Notes under the pieces: generated by a model
Seen by the model: only the letters and a program-made list of their open reading frames with translations
Databases searched by the model: none
Told to the model about the DNA's origin: nothing
Position numbers and translations under genes: made by a program
Part shown: one piece after another, positions 40,601 to 55,600 of the stretch
Numbering within the stretch: the first letter of the stretch is position 1
How the letters are laid out: every line of letters starts with the position of its first letter
NCBI RefSeq assembly: GCF_000699445.3
Contig: NC_067195.1
Coordinates: 66,708,591 to 66,772,590 of the forward strand
From: Schistosoma haematobium
Taxonomy: Eukaryota > Platyhelminthes > Trematoda > Strigeidida > Schistosomatidae
DNA: 64,000 nt
Direction of reading: 5' to 3'

Positions 40601-43600
40601 ACATTTATTTGATAAGTTACATATGTTACGACCAATACTAAAAAAAGTTAACAATTTTGTCTATAAACCAATACTGCCTTTTGAAAATACTATCTATTTT
40701 CTATAATTTCAGATATTCGCTTAAACGAACCGTATTTTGTTGAACTATATTACTATTCAGTAACTTACGTGACATGTCATTCCTTGTATGTATGAGCAAT
40801 GTATAAGGATGATCATTTATCATTATTTAGGAATTGAATGATCGTTGATCAGTGTATCCACCTTTTTTTAACTATATATCATGTTTATTCATTATATCTT
40901 TAAAATTACGTATCATATTTAGAGTCAGTTACTGAATAAATTGTGAAAGAAAATTCATAACAGGATACGATATTTAGAAATACTTTGTGATGCAAGTTAC
41001 CATGAAAACACCTAAACAATGTGAGCATGTAATTACTAGACTATTGCTCGATTTATCACTTTCAAAACACGGGAAGAAAGAAATGAAAGAATGGTGTATG
41101 ATCCAGTATTACTTATAAATTAAGATTTTAAATAGAAGAGTATCAAAAGCCATCTAAAACTAAGAAAGGCGATAGAGTTGTTGGAGGTTAATTTAACATT
41201 CGTAAGTAATGTGGACACTTACTGGGTGCCTAAACTTTGTTATTGCATCTATCAATTAATAAAGTACCAAGTTAGAATCTGAACAGTTTACTTTCTTTCC
41301 CAGTTTAAATGATCTTGTTATTCTGTCATCCTGTAGATACTCATGTTAATAATGAGTTATTAGTTAAGTCAGCTAATTAGATCTACGTTAAAAGTATTTC
41401 ACAGAAAAAAATTATCAATAAGAATTAGACCATTAAGTAATTTGTTGATCTGTAAGAGCTGTTTATTTAAATTTACTTTGCACACACGGATAAATAGTAC
41501 TCATAATCTTATCATTTCAATAAATTAGAACTCCTTATTAAGATGTAAGAACAAGATTAATAGAAAAAGTACTTCCTTTCAGTTAGTTTTCTATTTTGGT
41601 TTTGTGGATTTATATTAACAATAATGATTAAGTCGATAACAATGAAGTGGGAATATGTTAGATAACTATAATACATGTCGAACTTATGAAAATAATAGCG
41701 AATGATTAACAAAGTAATTAAAACATGAATGTGAATGTTGTAATTTTAATCGTCAAAAATATTAATAAACGAATGAATTAGAACACTTAGTTACATAATA
41801 ATGCAGAGATAGAATTGATGATAGTTTAGTGAAATATCCAAAAAACGAATTGAAATTGAGTATTTGTTTGCTTTGTTCATCCTTTCGTTTTAGATGGTTA
41901 TTCAATTTTTTTTCTAGAAATGTCCATAAAAAAGAACTTAAATATTTTCCTACAAGAATAAGCTTGCTTAAACTATCACTTTTAATAAAAATTATTTGTA
42001 ATTAATGTGAGTGAATGAATGCAAAGATGTAATTGCAGTTGACATATAGTATATCAGTAAATAAGAAAACAAATTAATCATACAGAATTTCATTATATAT
42101 ATATATTCTTTTGTTTTAAAGTAATACATTGTATGCTTGTATATTTTCTCTATTTTTGTATATCAAGAAAAATAGGATATTGGACAGGTTTTATCAATAG
42201 ATTAGGAAAATTTTATTAACTTGAATCATTGATTTGTGAACTAAACCTTAATATACTAAGAATAAGATGTTTTCCAGATATCTCAGAATTACCAATCAGA
42301 TCAGGACACTATAAAAATTCTTTCTCAAGGATTTTATATATATAACTTAGCAGTAATGAGTGCTAACAAGTAGAATATCCTAATGAAAACCCTTCAGTCC
42401 ATCTTCATTTCTTTGTTTTTAAATTGTAAATGATTTTAAGTGAAGGGTTTAACTGATTTATACTGAAAAATAATCTTCTGAAGACATTTTTAGGGTTAGT
42501 TTAATGAATATCTGTAACGTATATGATAGAAACGATAAGTAAATGGACGAAACAAAGACAAAATTTTGAATGGAAACATCTAAGAAAAGTTAATATTCTA
42601 GAAATATAGACCTAAAGGTGGAAACAGAAGTGAGATGTGAAAATGCTCGTGAAGAGTTCAGTAAAGAACACTTATCGAAACTAAATTGTACACTTAACCT
42701 TTTAATTATCGAACTCTATCTGATAGAGGTGGAGACAGACCATTGATACGTATGTAGATCTGCTAAAGTGGGTGAAAAAGTTTTCAGCACAATCCTTTAT
42801 GGATGGGTAGATAAAATGAAGGGATAATGAAGGAGTCTATAATAGACAATTGAGATTGAGTTTACCCAAATAAGACGTACAAAATGACTTATTGTACGGT
42901 GATTTACATATACGTCTACAGCATACAAAGGTCATCATATAAATCTCGCTTAACGAATCGAATATTTTCATTCAGAGTATTTTCATTTTCTTCGTCACTG
43001 ATGTAACTCAACCCTCCGTTTAACATTTTATCTAAAAAGCCAATGTGATTTGTAATTGATCTTATCTTGCCAATATGAATTTTCTATTTATTTGCACAAA
43101 AGTCTTTTCTTAATCAAAATCTACTTGTTATGTAACTACTATTAGTATTCATCTATTTAAACAAATGGCTTAATAAGCAATTTATTACGAAACAAACGGT
43201 TTCTAAATTACTTCAAGGAACAAAACCTTCAAATTGTTACTAGAACAGATACATCGAATTTCATAAAATCAACTATAAATTGAATAACTAATAACATATA
43301 AAGGTAATTTATTACACTGACATTTGTAAAGTAATATAGTGGTAATACTAGAGTGGAAAGTTTAATACTAAAAAAAAACTGTTTCATACATACCAATGGT
43401 AGAATCGAAATCTTGGACGCCAACTGGGCTCTTTCAAGAATCCATTAAGCATTGAAGCCAAATTTACAAAACCATAACACATCAAGAAGAACCTGAAGAA
43501 AAGAAAAGTAGACGTAAAACAACGGATTGTCAAGATCACAATAATAATAATTTCTGTTGACTATTAAATTAATCGCAAAAACAAAAAAAGATTCAGATAG

Positions 43601-46600
43601 ATAAATTTTATTAGTTGACTGAGAAATTTGAAAAATGTTCGGTCAAATTTATGTACAATCTTGAGCGGTCATTAATTATATGTTTATGTAAACAAATTAT
43701 TGAATATTGGATAACAAAAAGCAGCTATATGTATATATAATCAGGGAAATAAAGAGTATTACGCGGGAGAAAAGGAAGTTAATGGTAAATCTATTCGAAA
43801 CAGTTAGTCACTTTGATAAATTTAGACAATTAAATGAAACGACGAAGTTTATCGAAACTATGTGACGTATTAGCACAATATTCTTTGAACAATTAGATCA
43901 CAGATTTACTTATAACAGGATTTATATATGATATGATAAATGTCAATTAGACAAATTCAAGAATAAGGAAAGCGGATATTAAAAGAAAAAAGAACAATAC
44001 AATCTTGGATACTAAATTGATAATATATGGATGGGTTTAGATCAAATACGAATAGCTTTTGGATAGAAAAACGAAGGATTTTAACTTTCGTTTGGTTACG
44101 ACTTCAACAAACCAAAATATTGTGTGAAAAGCCACAAAGTCTAATTTAGGGTTAATTTTATGAAGTTCACATACTTGAGCCCCGTTTGTGTCTTCAAAAA
44201 CAATTTGTACTTATAGTAAACCTAACTTGGTAGTATTGATTTGCTGTACAAAGTGATACGATTCGTATTGTTTGTTGACTATTATCATCATTTTTCTTAT
44301 ATTCCAATATGTCTACGTTGACATCAATTTTTCATAATTGACTTTCATAATAAGTAAAAGGGTAGTTAAGTTGTTTGAAACGTACTATACTATATATAAC
44401 ATGGTCTTCAAAAACTTCGAATTCTGCTTGCGTTAATCTACATTAGTTTGAAGTTGGGAGTTAACCGAGTGAAAACATGCATTGGAAAAACTGAAGATTG
44501 TGACCATAACATGAGAATACACTTTTTATGTGTACAGTTTTTAACTGTAGATAACCATTGTCTACGTGTTCATAAAGATGAGAGTACAAAATGTGCGGCT
44601 GCTAGGAAACGATTGTTCAATTCAAAGTTTACCATCCGTAATGATTTACTTGAATATGAACAGTGGTAACATGTTCAATAGGTCTATTTTGTATAAATAT
44701 ACGGATAAATCTTGGAAGTGCTATTGGTGAGTGTCCTATAGACCTTTTGAGTATCCAACGAAAAAACAATAAATTGTGAGACCAAATATAACAAATAAAA
44801 ACTGGAGGTTAAGTCAAAAATAAAGTTTACTTTACAAGTGATTAAGTTAATTATGACTCAAACAACTGAATGTTCTAGAAAACCGTTATTTGAATTACTA
44901 AAGGCATTATTGTTTGCACTAATTAAGTATAAATGAAACGTTATTCACTGAAGATTGCTTTATCCTTTTATGAGAATGAAAGGTATAGAATTATTTGTAG
45001 CTTATCACAGCTATCTGGCACACACAAATAACTTATACATTGTATCTTGTTGGATCATTCAGTATAGGAGTTAACCTTTGACATCTAACTTTAAAGTATT
45101 TTCATATTTAAAGTAAATAAATAGATAACATAAGTAATTTAATAATGCCTAACGGTAATAATACCAAGAGACTGGTAAAGACGTAATGCATTTAAAACTT
45201 AATAATGTCGATGAAAAGAGCTTGAGAGTGATATATAAAAATTACACTGTGACACGATAGACGTAATTGTAGGTATGGGCTTTGTACATCACTAATCTCA
45301 TTAAATATAACACGAACACAACCAAGCACTAGAAAACTGTAAAGTCAACGAACATGCAAGAAAACCACTTCATGAAGATATATTTAATTTGGAATGAATA
45401 TAAACTAGAGAACTGTCGAAAACCAAGTGCAAATAGACATTTATTTCATTCTGAGTCAGGAATATTTTGCAACGCACAACTGCATCTATGAATAAGATAA
45501 TCTGAACATGATAGTAAGTTTCAACCAAGTGAAAAAAACAGCCAAAAATGATTATAAACACACGCGAACACATACACATGCCATTATCAAATTATTGAAG
45601 ATATTTATCAGCTAAAGAGATTTGTTTACTCAGTGAACTACATTGTTAGAAAAATGAACGTAATTTGATTTGACAGTAATGTTTAAAATAATAATAAAAG
45701 ACGTTTAAAATACATGATCAATGTTATTATAGCAAATTAATTTGATGATTGTTTTTTTTTATTAAAAAACTGGTTAATGGATGAAAAAGAAGAATCATAA
45801 CAACAGATTAGTTTTATTTCAAATGGTAAGCACAAGGTGTATTAAATCGGTTTAGATAAGTAAGAAATTCAATATTATTTTTAAGGAAAATGGAAAGTCT
45901 AATTGTTGAAATCGCTGATCGTTAGGGAATATAAAAAATGATCCTCAAATGTAGACAAGAAAAACAAAATCATCAATAATGTACGCTTTTTGAGACGGTT
46001 TTATCAATAAAGAGGTTATTGGAGATTATTGAGTGTTATTGATATCACTAACCGGGCTGAGTTGGGCATCCAACTCTGAAGAATAGAATACATGTACGAA
46101 ACAACGATCCAATGTTTTATAGTTTTCAATGGATGTCTAACTCAAGTCAGTTTTTAAAACCAGTCACATTCCGTATTACAATTAGAGTCTTATGTAACAG
46201 GAAGTGATAAACTAGTTTGAAGAAATGTTACACATTATGCAAACTAGATAGTAATAAAGACAAATTTTATGATGTCAACGTAAGTAGCATGATTTTAAAA
46301 AAAAATGAAGTATTTCATACACAATCTACTGATAATAAGCTACACAAATTATGACAACGATTAGTACAAACCAATATTAACGATAAAGACTGAGCAAATG
46401 AACTGCACATCCCGTGACGAGAATGGTATCTCAAGGAAACCAAAACGAATGGTTAGAAAGTGTTTGAAAAATTGTAAACTTACTGTTAGAAAACAGTTTT
46501 AAGTGATAATTTATTTTATGAAGTGTTAACCACATGAAAGTAAATTTAGTATTACGAAAAAACAGAAAAAAATGGGTTCAGTATTTTGTTATGTAGTCAT

Positions 46601-49600
46601 CTCTCTTCAAATCAAACGAACGGCTGTTATACAGTAGATCTAAAGACTGACATCACATTTCAGTATCAGTTTGTCAACATCAGGTGTTTGTAAATGAATA
46701 GTCTTATAATAATCGGAAACATGAAATTTCCTAGAAAATATCGTTATAACTGGAACCTATGAATCGTTCATCAGATCGGTCAACATGTGATTTTCTGAAA
46801 ACATTGTTATAATTACATATTATGAATTGTTTATCAAAAACTATATTATTTAAAAGCCTTAAACAACAAATAGACTAATTAATTCAATGCTTTAACTTTT
46901 TTCATTGCCTATATGCAAATAAGCTTATTTGTTATTGTCTAACAAGTCTTCTATCTGTCTGCCTGTTTCATCTCTTTGTTGATCTTGTTTATTTATATAT
47001 ACGTATGATGTAAACAATTCGATTTTCAGAATTTCACATTTAGACAATCAGAAAAATATGATTAAAATGGAGAATCTGTTTTCTTCTGAACATGTTTTTC
47101 GTCACAGGACTTTATTATGCGATTAAAAATAATAACAAAATCGATGCCAATCAAGTGATAGGGTCGTATCTGGCAGAAACAAAACCCAGTGAGTATTTCT
47201 CAAAAATTCGGTTGTTACTGCATAAAGATTAGATGAAATTGAACTTTCAAAACCAGAATGTGATTTGTAAAATAATTAGTCAAAGCTACTCAAATCTACG
47301 AAAACGATGAATATACCAAATTAAAACAACAGCTGGATACTAACAAAAATATCTACGTAAAAAAAGTATATATCCTTATTTCATAATTTTATTGGGATTT
47401 CTAAACTGAATTATGCCTTGAATCTAGTTTAATTTTAATGTAAAGCATATTCATAGTATTTTAACTTAGAAATTAAATTTGTTCTTGAAAGTAGGCAAGT
47501 ATGGACTTAACCTTAGGATTTTGTATTTTTTATAGTTGACAATTCACAGACAATATGTGTCAATAAGTTCCAATACTATTTTTAAATGGCAGAAAATTTA
47601 GTTGCATAATCGATAACTAGAATATTATTTTTCCCAATCTAAAAATTATACAGTATAGAATTAGTATTTGCCTGACACCATGAGATTATAAACCGGGTAT
47701 ATATATATATATTTTACACATGTGTTCATACATCACAAAAATAAGTAGTTTGTAATCGACAATAGTTATACAGAAGACAGGAGTGAAGAGAGAACAAGAA
47801 CAAATGTATGTGAATAAAATCACTTTCTTCAGTGATTATTGGTTAAGAAGTAAGACAATAAAATTGATAGAACTAATGTCAGAATGTAAGTTGCATATAA
47901 ATTATATATATTTAAAATACAAATATTATGTGTTAAATTGATGCTTGGAATATACTTAGCTTAGCCAAGCAAACCGACTAGAACTTTTTGAGGGAAATAA
48001 TCAAAATTAGTATTATAATATCAATATAATCAAGAACAAGACAATACTTCTAAGCTTTTGTTGAAAAATAAAACAGAAGAATAGTAAATAAGTTTTATTG
48101 GTTGACAAATGAATATACGTACTGCAAAGGGATTCCGAAAATGTATGGGAATTCGAAAAAAGTAAAAGGAGCATAAGTTTAATTATTTGTGGTACGAAAT
48201 CCATCTTAGTTTAGCTAGCAAGCCTGTCTCATTCGCTGACTATATATATATTCGAAAACAGATGTTGACTTATATCATGATCCCGATCGTATGTAAGAAC
48301 CTACTTTAAGTCATGTCGAAGCTGTGCACCAGTAACCACATGTTTTGTCTTTAGTACCGTTACAATTTGGTTTATTTCCATATTTGGATCTAGCAAACAC
48401 ATAAATTAGGGACAAATAATTGTCAGCACTATGAAACTCTGTCTCCGTAGCGCATAATAAAAGAAAACAGCATCTATGTCATCCAAGCAAGTAACTTGTT
48501 TTTAGTTTACTATGTTTGATAAATAGGGTTGTTCGATGTAAATTTTTTTGTGTTTATCGTTCATTAGCGTGATATGTCTGCAGTCTTTAATAAGCAGCTA
48601 CTTTCACTTAAATTGATACTTGAGGCATGCAGTTCCGATTCTACAGCCATAAATAATAAGTCAATAAGGACATGTTTGACCTTACATAGAATTAGTATAA
48701 TCAGTTTCTTAGAAATTTTATATATAACTTATTAACAAAAATGGAATCACGACCCCTTGCAAATATTTTTAAATTATTTAACAATAAACATGTTAATTAA
48801 ATGACCGTGTTCCAATAGCCTGATAGATTAAACCAGATAAAATGACTTTATTTTCTGTTCAATGACCGAGAAAATAAAAATTTACTAAACTATAAATAAT
48901 ATTTCTAATGAACATTAATTACAATAGTTATTTTTAAGTATTCTGTACTCAGAATAGATTTTTCTGTATACACTAAAGAGTTTTATTACACTTACTGAAA
49001 CATCATGAAAATTTATATTGGAGTGAATGAAAAATCGAATGAGAAAGTAATCAAGCTACTTGCTTGTTGAGAAGAGATACAGCTCATATAACAAAAAGAC
49101 ATTTATAATTCTAGAGATTCAAGCTTTGAAAATATATAGAAATTGCTATAGTTGTAAATTGTGATTATTAATAGCTTCAAGATTTACCTAGTTACTTTTA
49201 CTGATTTTACTGTAAAACTTACTGATTGTAAATTAGAATATAACGTTTAATCAACTATCGACTACGTTTCCGATAAAGATAATGAACTAAGTGATTATAT
49301 ACGTAGTTGGGTTCATTTCAGCTTCAGTTTATTTATTCCATGTAGTTAGTAAACAAGAGCCCAAGAAAATTATGTAAAGTATTAATAAAATTTCGCCACA
49401 AAACAAGTGATATATATATATATACTGTAGAACTAATATGTTTTCCGAAAAGCTATTCAAAAACGGGCCTTTATAAAAACGAAAATGTATGCGGACTTTT
49501 CTAGTGCAAAAAATATCATAAGAGTCCAGTCAAATTCATAAAACCTATAAAACGACTTGACATCTAGATTACTGAGTCAGCTTCTAACGGTGTTAATGTC

Positions 49601-52600
49601 CAACCAATCCGCGATATTGCGCAACCAATTTCCATTGTTTTTGGTGAGCAACTGTCTCACACCCGACACGGTTGATGATCGTGGATTGCTTGAAGTGAGA
49701 CATTAACATCGTTGGATGCTGACTCAGTGATCTAGAGATTTAGTGTTCACGCGTGAGACCACAGGTTCTGAGTTAGAGTCTCGTATAAGCGATCGTGGAT
49801 GTGTACTGCTGAGGAGTCCCATGATAGGGCAAAACGTCCATCCAGTGCTTCCAATTTTTTAATGATGGTCTAACATTGATTGATTTTCGATCTCGTAACC
49901 GAATAATCTCCATAATCTTATACTGAAAACGAATTAAGTATAAGATTTATAGTAGTGCACACTATTAATGCTTTACTATATCACATGGAATCTAAAAGGA
50001 TCAACAATATTTTCATTCAAAAAGAAAAGTACTTTCGAAAGGTAGTGGAAATAAATGAATCTGTTACAACAAACACGTAAATCATATAATCATTGATGAG
50101 CCGTTAGATTAAGAAATAGACAGGATAATGTAACCCAAAGTACATTGAAAGTGCACCATATAGCTATAAATACAATTATATTTATAATAAATGGCAAAGT
50201 GGGGAATAAACGTGTAGATCAACATTCAACAGAATGTTGCAAAATTATTGTAATGCACTAAAATAGTAAAGAATAAGATGTTCATATGCTCATGCTCTCA
50301 TACCAATAACTTTGTAGAAGAGATGAATAGTAAGATTAGAATCATACTCAACTAATTTTTACCAAGTCAATCCATTAATAATCGAATTGTTTATCGTGAA
50401 AGTAATATTGATTACTGAATTTCAGCTTACGATATCACTAGATCTGCAAACAGACTTTAAAACGTTATTCATTACTGAAGAAGTCGCCTAGTGCTTGTTA
50501 GATCTGCACATAAGCGCAGTCTCCAATATGTATATTTTAAAATCTACTAAAATCTATAAATCGACTTAAAGAAATATTAATCTGCGTAAAAGGGCTAACA
50601 CAACTGATTACTCTATGTAGCAATCCTTTAGTTTACAAATAATATTATGCAATCATGAGCTTTGTACTCAATTGTTTGTAAAGAAAGGTAATTGTTGGAT
50701 GGAATAAAAATGATACGTATTCTACGGTATTTTACAATAGCTCGAGCATGTGACTGACAAACAATTAGTATTTACTATCAGAATGGTTTTTGTGGAGATT
50801 TTTGGAAATTTCACTGGCGGAAACCATGAGTCAGTTGAAGCTAGACCACCATGGAAAACCAGGAAGCACTGGACGGCCGTTTCGTCCTAGTATGGGACTC
50901 CTCAGCAGGGCGAATCCACGATTCCGCACCCCGCGAGATTCGAACCCAGGACCTACCAGTTTCACGCCAGGCGCTTAACCAACTAGACCACTGAGCCAAC
51001 ATCCGACGGTGTTAATGTCTAACTTCAACCAATCCACGAAGTTGCGCTACCGTACACCATTGTCTTCAGTGAGTTGATATCTCACAACAGACCTGGCTGA
51101 ACTCCACTGGTATTTACATCATTTATCCTTCTTGTAGTGTCGGTTATTCTGTTAAGCCCATATATATTATTCTGGATTTCGAATAGGCCAATCTACTCAT
51201 TCTACTTGAGTCATATTTTGACCTTGTTAATTATTTGCTTATCAATCTTGACTGTTTTTATATGAGCGCATATATGTGTGTACATTTCTTATCCTATTCA
51301 TCACATGTCTGTAACTGATTTTTGTGTGACTATAAATATTGATTAACACTTGACTTCATATACGAAATATGTGTATTCAAAAGTTTATTCTCGTTATTTA
51401 ACTTATTTAACTCCGTTATTGACTAACGCGATTTAAGTTGATGATTATATACGAGAATAGGCGACATATATATATTTCAATAACAATCATTCATGCGATC
51501 TACTTCTAGTCAGATCCCGGGCCACTAAAGTGGAGAAACCGTCAACAAACATCGTCCGATCTAAATGACGAAAAAATAACGGGCCCCACTAAATACTTAT
51601 ATTATCTATGTTAATATACACGAAACAACAATTAGATATTTATCAGGTATATTATTCGAAATATTGACAATGAAATGTGTTGTTATCAAAAGGTGATCAG
51701 TTTGGAGCTGTTTTTTAACGGACTTGTTTGTATCTAAGTACGTCCGTCCAAATTTGATCGAAAAGTTTCGCAGTATTTGGACGTCGAGTTGATGTGAGAC
51801 AATAAGAAGAAAGAATATATATGTAAAATCTCAGCAAATGAATTTGAAGTAAATCCAACGTTTCACACCACATGTCTCACACAAACTAAAGCAAATACCT
51901 ACTTTAAACATTGTTAAAGTGATCAGATGTCTTGTTTAGTATACAGTTAATCGGAGAACCATGTGCGTATTTATATTCGATAATTTTGATTTTGATTATA
52001 TTTCCATGAAAAAGCCTGGGTCAGATTGCCAGGCGAAACGCTGAATGTACTTCAAATTCATCCTCTGAGATCTTACAAATACATTCTTTCTCCTTAAGAA
52101 ATGTTGTAAAAGTGATCACCAAATAGTAGTACTAGACAGTAGTTACAATTATTCTGAAAATAATGTTATTCAAAAGTCCCGTAACTATAAAACTTCGACT
52201 ACTATTCATTTTCAATTTAAACTAAAGAAGATACTAGTGATGATACAAAACAATGTTTTTTCTATGGAAAAAAAAATTAATTACGCATGAAAGTTTTAAT
52301 AAAATGAAATGATAAGACAAAACACTATTTATTGTAGTAAAATCAATGAACAATGACAAGAGAAAGTGTAGACGGCACCCAAATTAGGTGTAGCAGTGAA
52401 TTGAAAATATCATAAGTAAATAAGAGGGATTTCTCATCACATGTAACTATTCTTAAGCATACTATGTTTCTACTTGATTACTTTCTGTAAAAATATAACA
52501 GTACGATGCAAAAGAAATTTTCTATGTGATAAAGTGTGAAAAAATTATTTAAAGTCTATTTTCTGAATGAACAATTTATTGGTTTGGTATGATTATTATT

Positions 52601-55600
52601 ATCACCATTGAATTTCTGTTTATCACCAAACAATAATTTATTCTTCCATTAATATACAAACAACATGATAGCTATTAAAAAAATGACGAAGTTTCAAGTA
52701 GAAAACAAAATATTGTTGCAGTTCATTATTTACAAGCAAATCTAAGATATTGTTTATTTTTTCACTCAGGCGTTTAGCGAAAAAAAGAATAAAATTTGTC
52801 GAAAACTCGATTAATGGACAAAACAATTTTGGAAAGTTATTTTGTATACGTGTTGGGAAAATCAACTAGATTATTTCATATATAACCACTTTGTAATAAA
52901 TACAAGAGGGAAGTGTAGTATATTTGGTTTTAACCGGTGAACAAATGACAAGCGATAGCAAAAGGTTTTGATATCAGCTAAACTACACAAATATAAGAAA
53001 ATGAAATCTGAAAAGGAATATGACATTTTTTAGCGAATTAAAACTATTATTACAAATTACTTGGAATGTATTCTGTTAAGATTATTGATTCCAATGAAAG
53101 ATAGTATACACCTAAGTAGAAATCTAAACTATACGTCTTTATATAGTCATACCGATGAACTTTTGAAACAACAAGTAAGTTTTTGTAACATTAAATAGTA
53201 AACATAAATTCTTAGTCAGATAGCAATGAATCCTACATACAGGCCGCCAACAGTGATATAATTCAATAAGAACAAGAATGAATTTCGAACTGGTTTTCCT
53301 CGTGATATTACAGAACACGAAGGCAATAAGTTCAATATATTGTTAAGACAACAGTATGATGTAACACAAATATGGGACTTAAAACAATTTTTATGACGTA
53401 ACTATTAGCATGAATTATGTATATACAAAATTATCCATCTGTCAAATTCAGTGTGGCATATATGGAAAACTTCTAAATAAATAATTAGGCAATAGTTAAT
53501 TCTTAACTATGTAGGTAACGATGGTAACTGTGAAAATAAACTAATATTGTTCTCAAGTAGTTTTTGAAAGAAATCAACGGAAGTATGTACAATATAATGA
53601 AAAATTCGGAGCTATCATTATTTATACACGAATCATAAAGTTCTAAACGGATGGTATGGAAAAACTAAATCACCATGAAATTATAAAATGTAAGGTCTGG
53701 TGGAAATAAACTGTTAGATAATATGTGAATCAATTTTTTTCGTCGAATATATATGAACATTCAATACATCTGTTTTTCAACTTTTCTGAAGATTACGACG
53801 TAATGAAGCGTCATTAAGATTTACAATAAATAAAGCAAATTACATTTATTATCAAAAAATGAATAATCTTTGACTGGTGTTTAACCACAGGTTATGTTTT
53901 TAATCGATCACTTTACAATATTCTGATTCTAAACAATTCGATAACTGATAAACTCCAAATTAGTATGGTGAAATTGAAATCAGTGACCCATCGAAAGATT
54001 ATTAATTTAGAAATATCGGGAATATAAGGATACCTTTTACTTTGGGGTGTGTAGCGACGAAGTAACTTAGTTTTTACATAATTTTTACAAGTCATCATTT
54101 CATGTTGATCTTCTGGTTAGAATTTGTCGATTTAATTGAAGTTTGCGAATTATGCACATGAATTGGACCATATGGTTGTAGTTAATTTTGAAGAATTTCC
54201 AATCAGCTGTTTCCATAGGATGTACGGTGTTTGGAAAGACGAGAAACATGAAGTATACTGCCACTGAAACTGAAGAGGCTCATACGCTGATCTATACATA
54301 AAATTTAGAAAATCCTGATTTTATTTAATCATCCGTATAGATTGTTAGATACCAGTCAGTTAAACATCCTACGAACTAACTACAGTCATTTATATATCTG
54401 TAAACATTTCCTCAATACATTGTTAGTTTGATATTTAAGATAAATATCTGACAATAGTGTTTTCACTGTTAAAATTTCTTGGTGAAACAAAGAAAATAAA
54501 TCTGGTCAATTTTAAAAGGGTTTCCATTGAATTTCAAATATTATTGTATCATATGAATACAAACTGGACTTATTATGGACTATGTATTTGAACAATGTAG
54601 TTGATTTCGAGCTAAACTAAATGAAATGGTTTTAATTAATAAATAAAAAAAGATGATATCATTTTATCAATTTAATTCATGGGACCAGTCATTTGTGCGA
54701 TCTTATCCTTAATTTAGTATTCGATAATTTTGTTGTGAGTTAGAATTATAAGCATTTATTGCGTTCACTAAGATATGAAACTGATTATTTTTTATTCCAT
54801 AATCTTTGGAAATCACCGGTGCGAAAAATGAAAATGTGTACTATGAATAACTACTAATTTTAACGTCTTTGTAATATCACTGTTTGCATCACTGAATACT
54901 GTTAGTTAAGTAAGCATTGAAAATCAGGAAACACTGGTCGGTTGTTTCGTCCTAGTATGTGATTTTTTAGCAGGACAAACCCGTGACCATATAGGCGATC
55001 GAGCTCACGATATACAGGCATCGTGGCGATCACATAACTCATGAGTCCAAAGGCCGAGATCAAAAGGACTATACGTTTAACATCAATCAGTTGAAGATAT
55101 TGAGCACCCATCATCTATCATCATTCATAATATTTGTTTCCCGCTCGACAAGACTGAACTCCAGTTATCACGGCTTTTTTTACTAACAGCGCTTGTTGGA
55201 TCTTTCTATTTCATTAATTAGACTAATAAACTTAGTGTTATCATGTCAGTGGCCAACTTCTTGGAACACTGTAACTAGTTAAATGTTTAATGATTTAAAA
55301 AGCTAAATCCAGATTGCACGGTTTAATGATTTCTGCCTAAAATATATGACATATGTTTTTCTACAAAAGTAATATATACAGAAATTAATCTGGTCTAAGT
55401 TTTAGCCTGTTATTTTCTTGTCATGTACATATATTTATATAACTTGGTGTCTGGATCTTTTTTCTAGTAAAAAGGAACCAAGAACTATAAACATGTGAAC
55501 TACAGAAATAAAACACATAGTATGTACTTTATTCTTACATAAATAAATATAAAATACCTATTGATTCTTCATTATAAGGCAAACTTTTGAAAGGATAAAT

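Larger units (their letters stand above)
29690..43393 (-). other. KCC intron with LTR-like block, SINE and a dead retrotransposon
   Basis: A 13.7-kb intron. It contains the LTR-like block (31290-31818), an Smα-like SINE (31850-32095), the APE/RT element (34395-37560), a (TA)n tract (37612-37657) and a second copy of the dispersed repeat (39785-40120). From 40120 to 43393 I see nothing but AT-rich sequence, and the same holds for 29690-31280 and 32100-34390. Confidence 0.65.

Noticed and set aside
44448..44669. Plus-strand 73-codon ORF with several Cys and His residues
   Set aside because: No metal-binding spacing, no recognised family, no splice neighbours; a chance ORF in AT-rich intron is more likely.
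50790..50978. Plus-strand 62-codon ORF with apparent protein-like composition
   Set aside because: Lies entirely inside the SINE and its hammerhead on the opposite strand; such ORFs recur in every copy.
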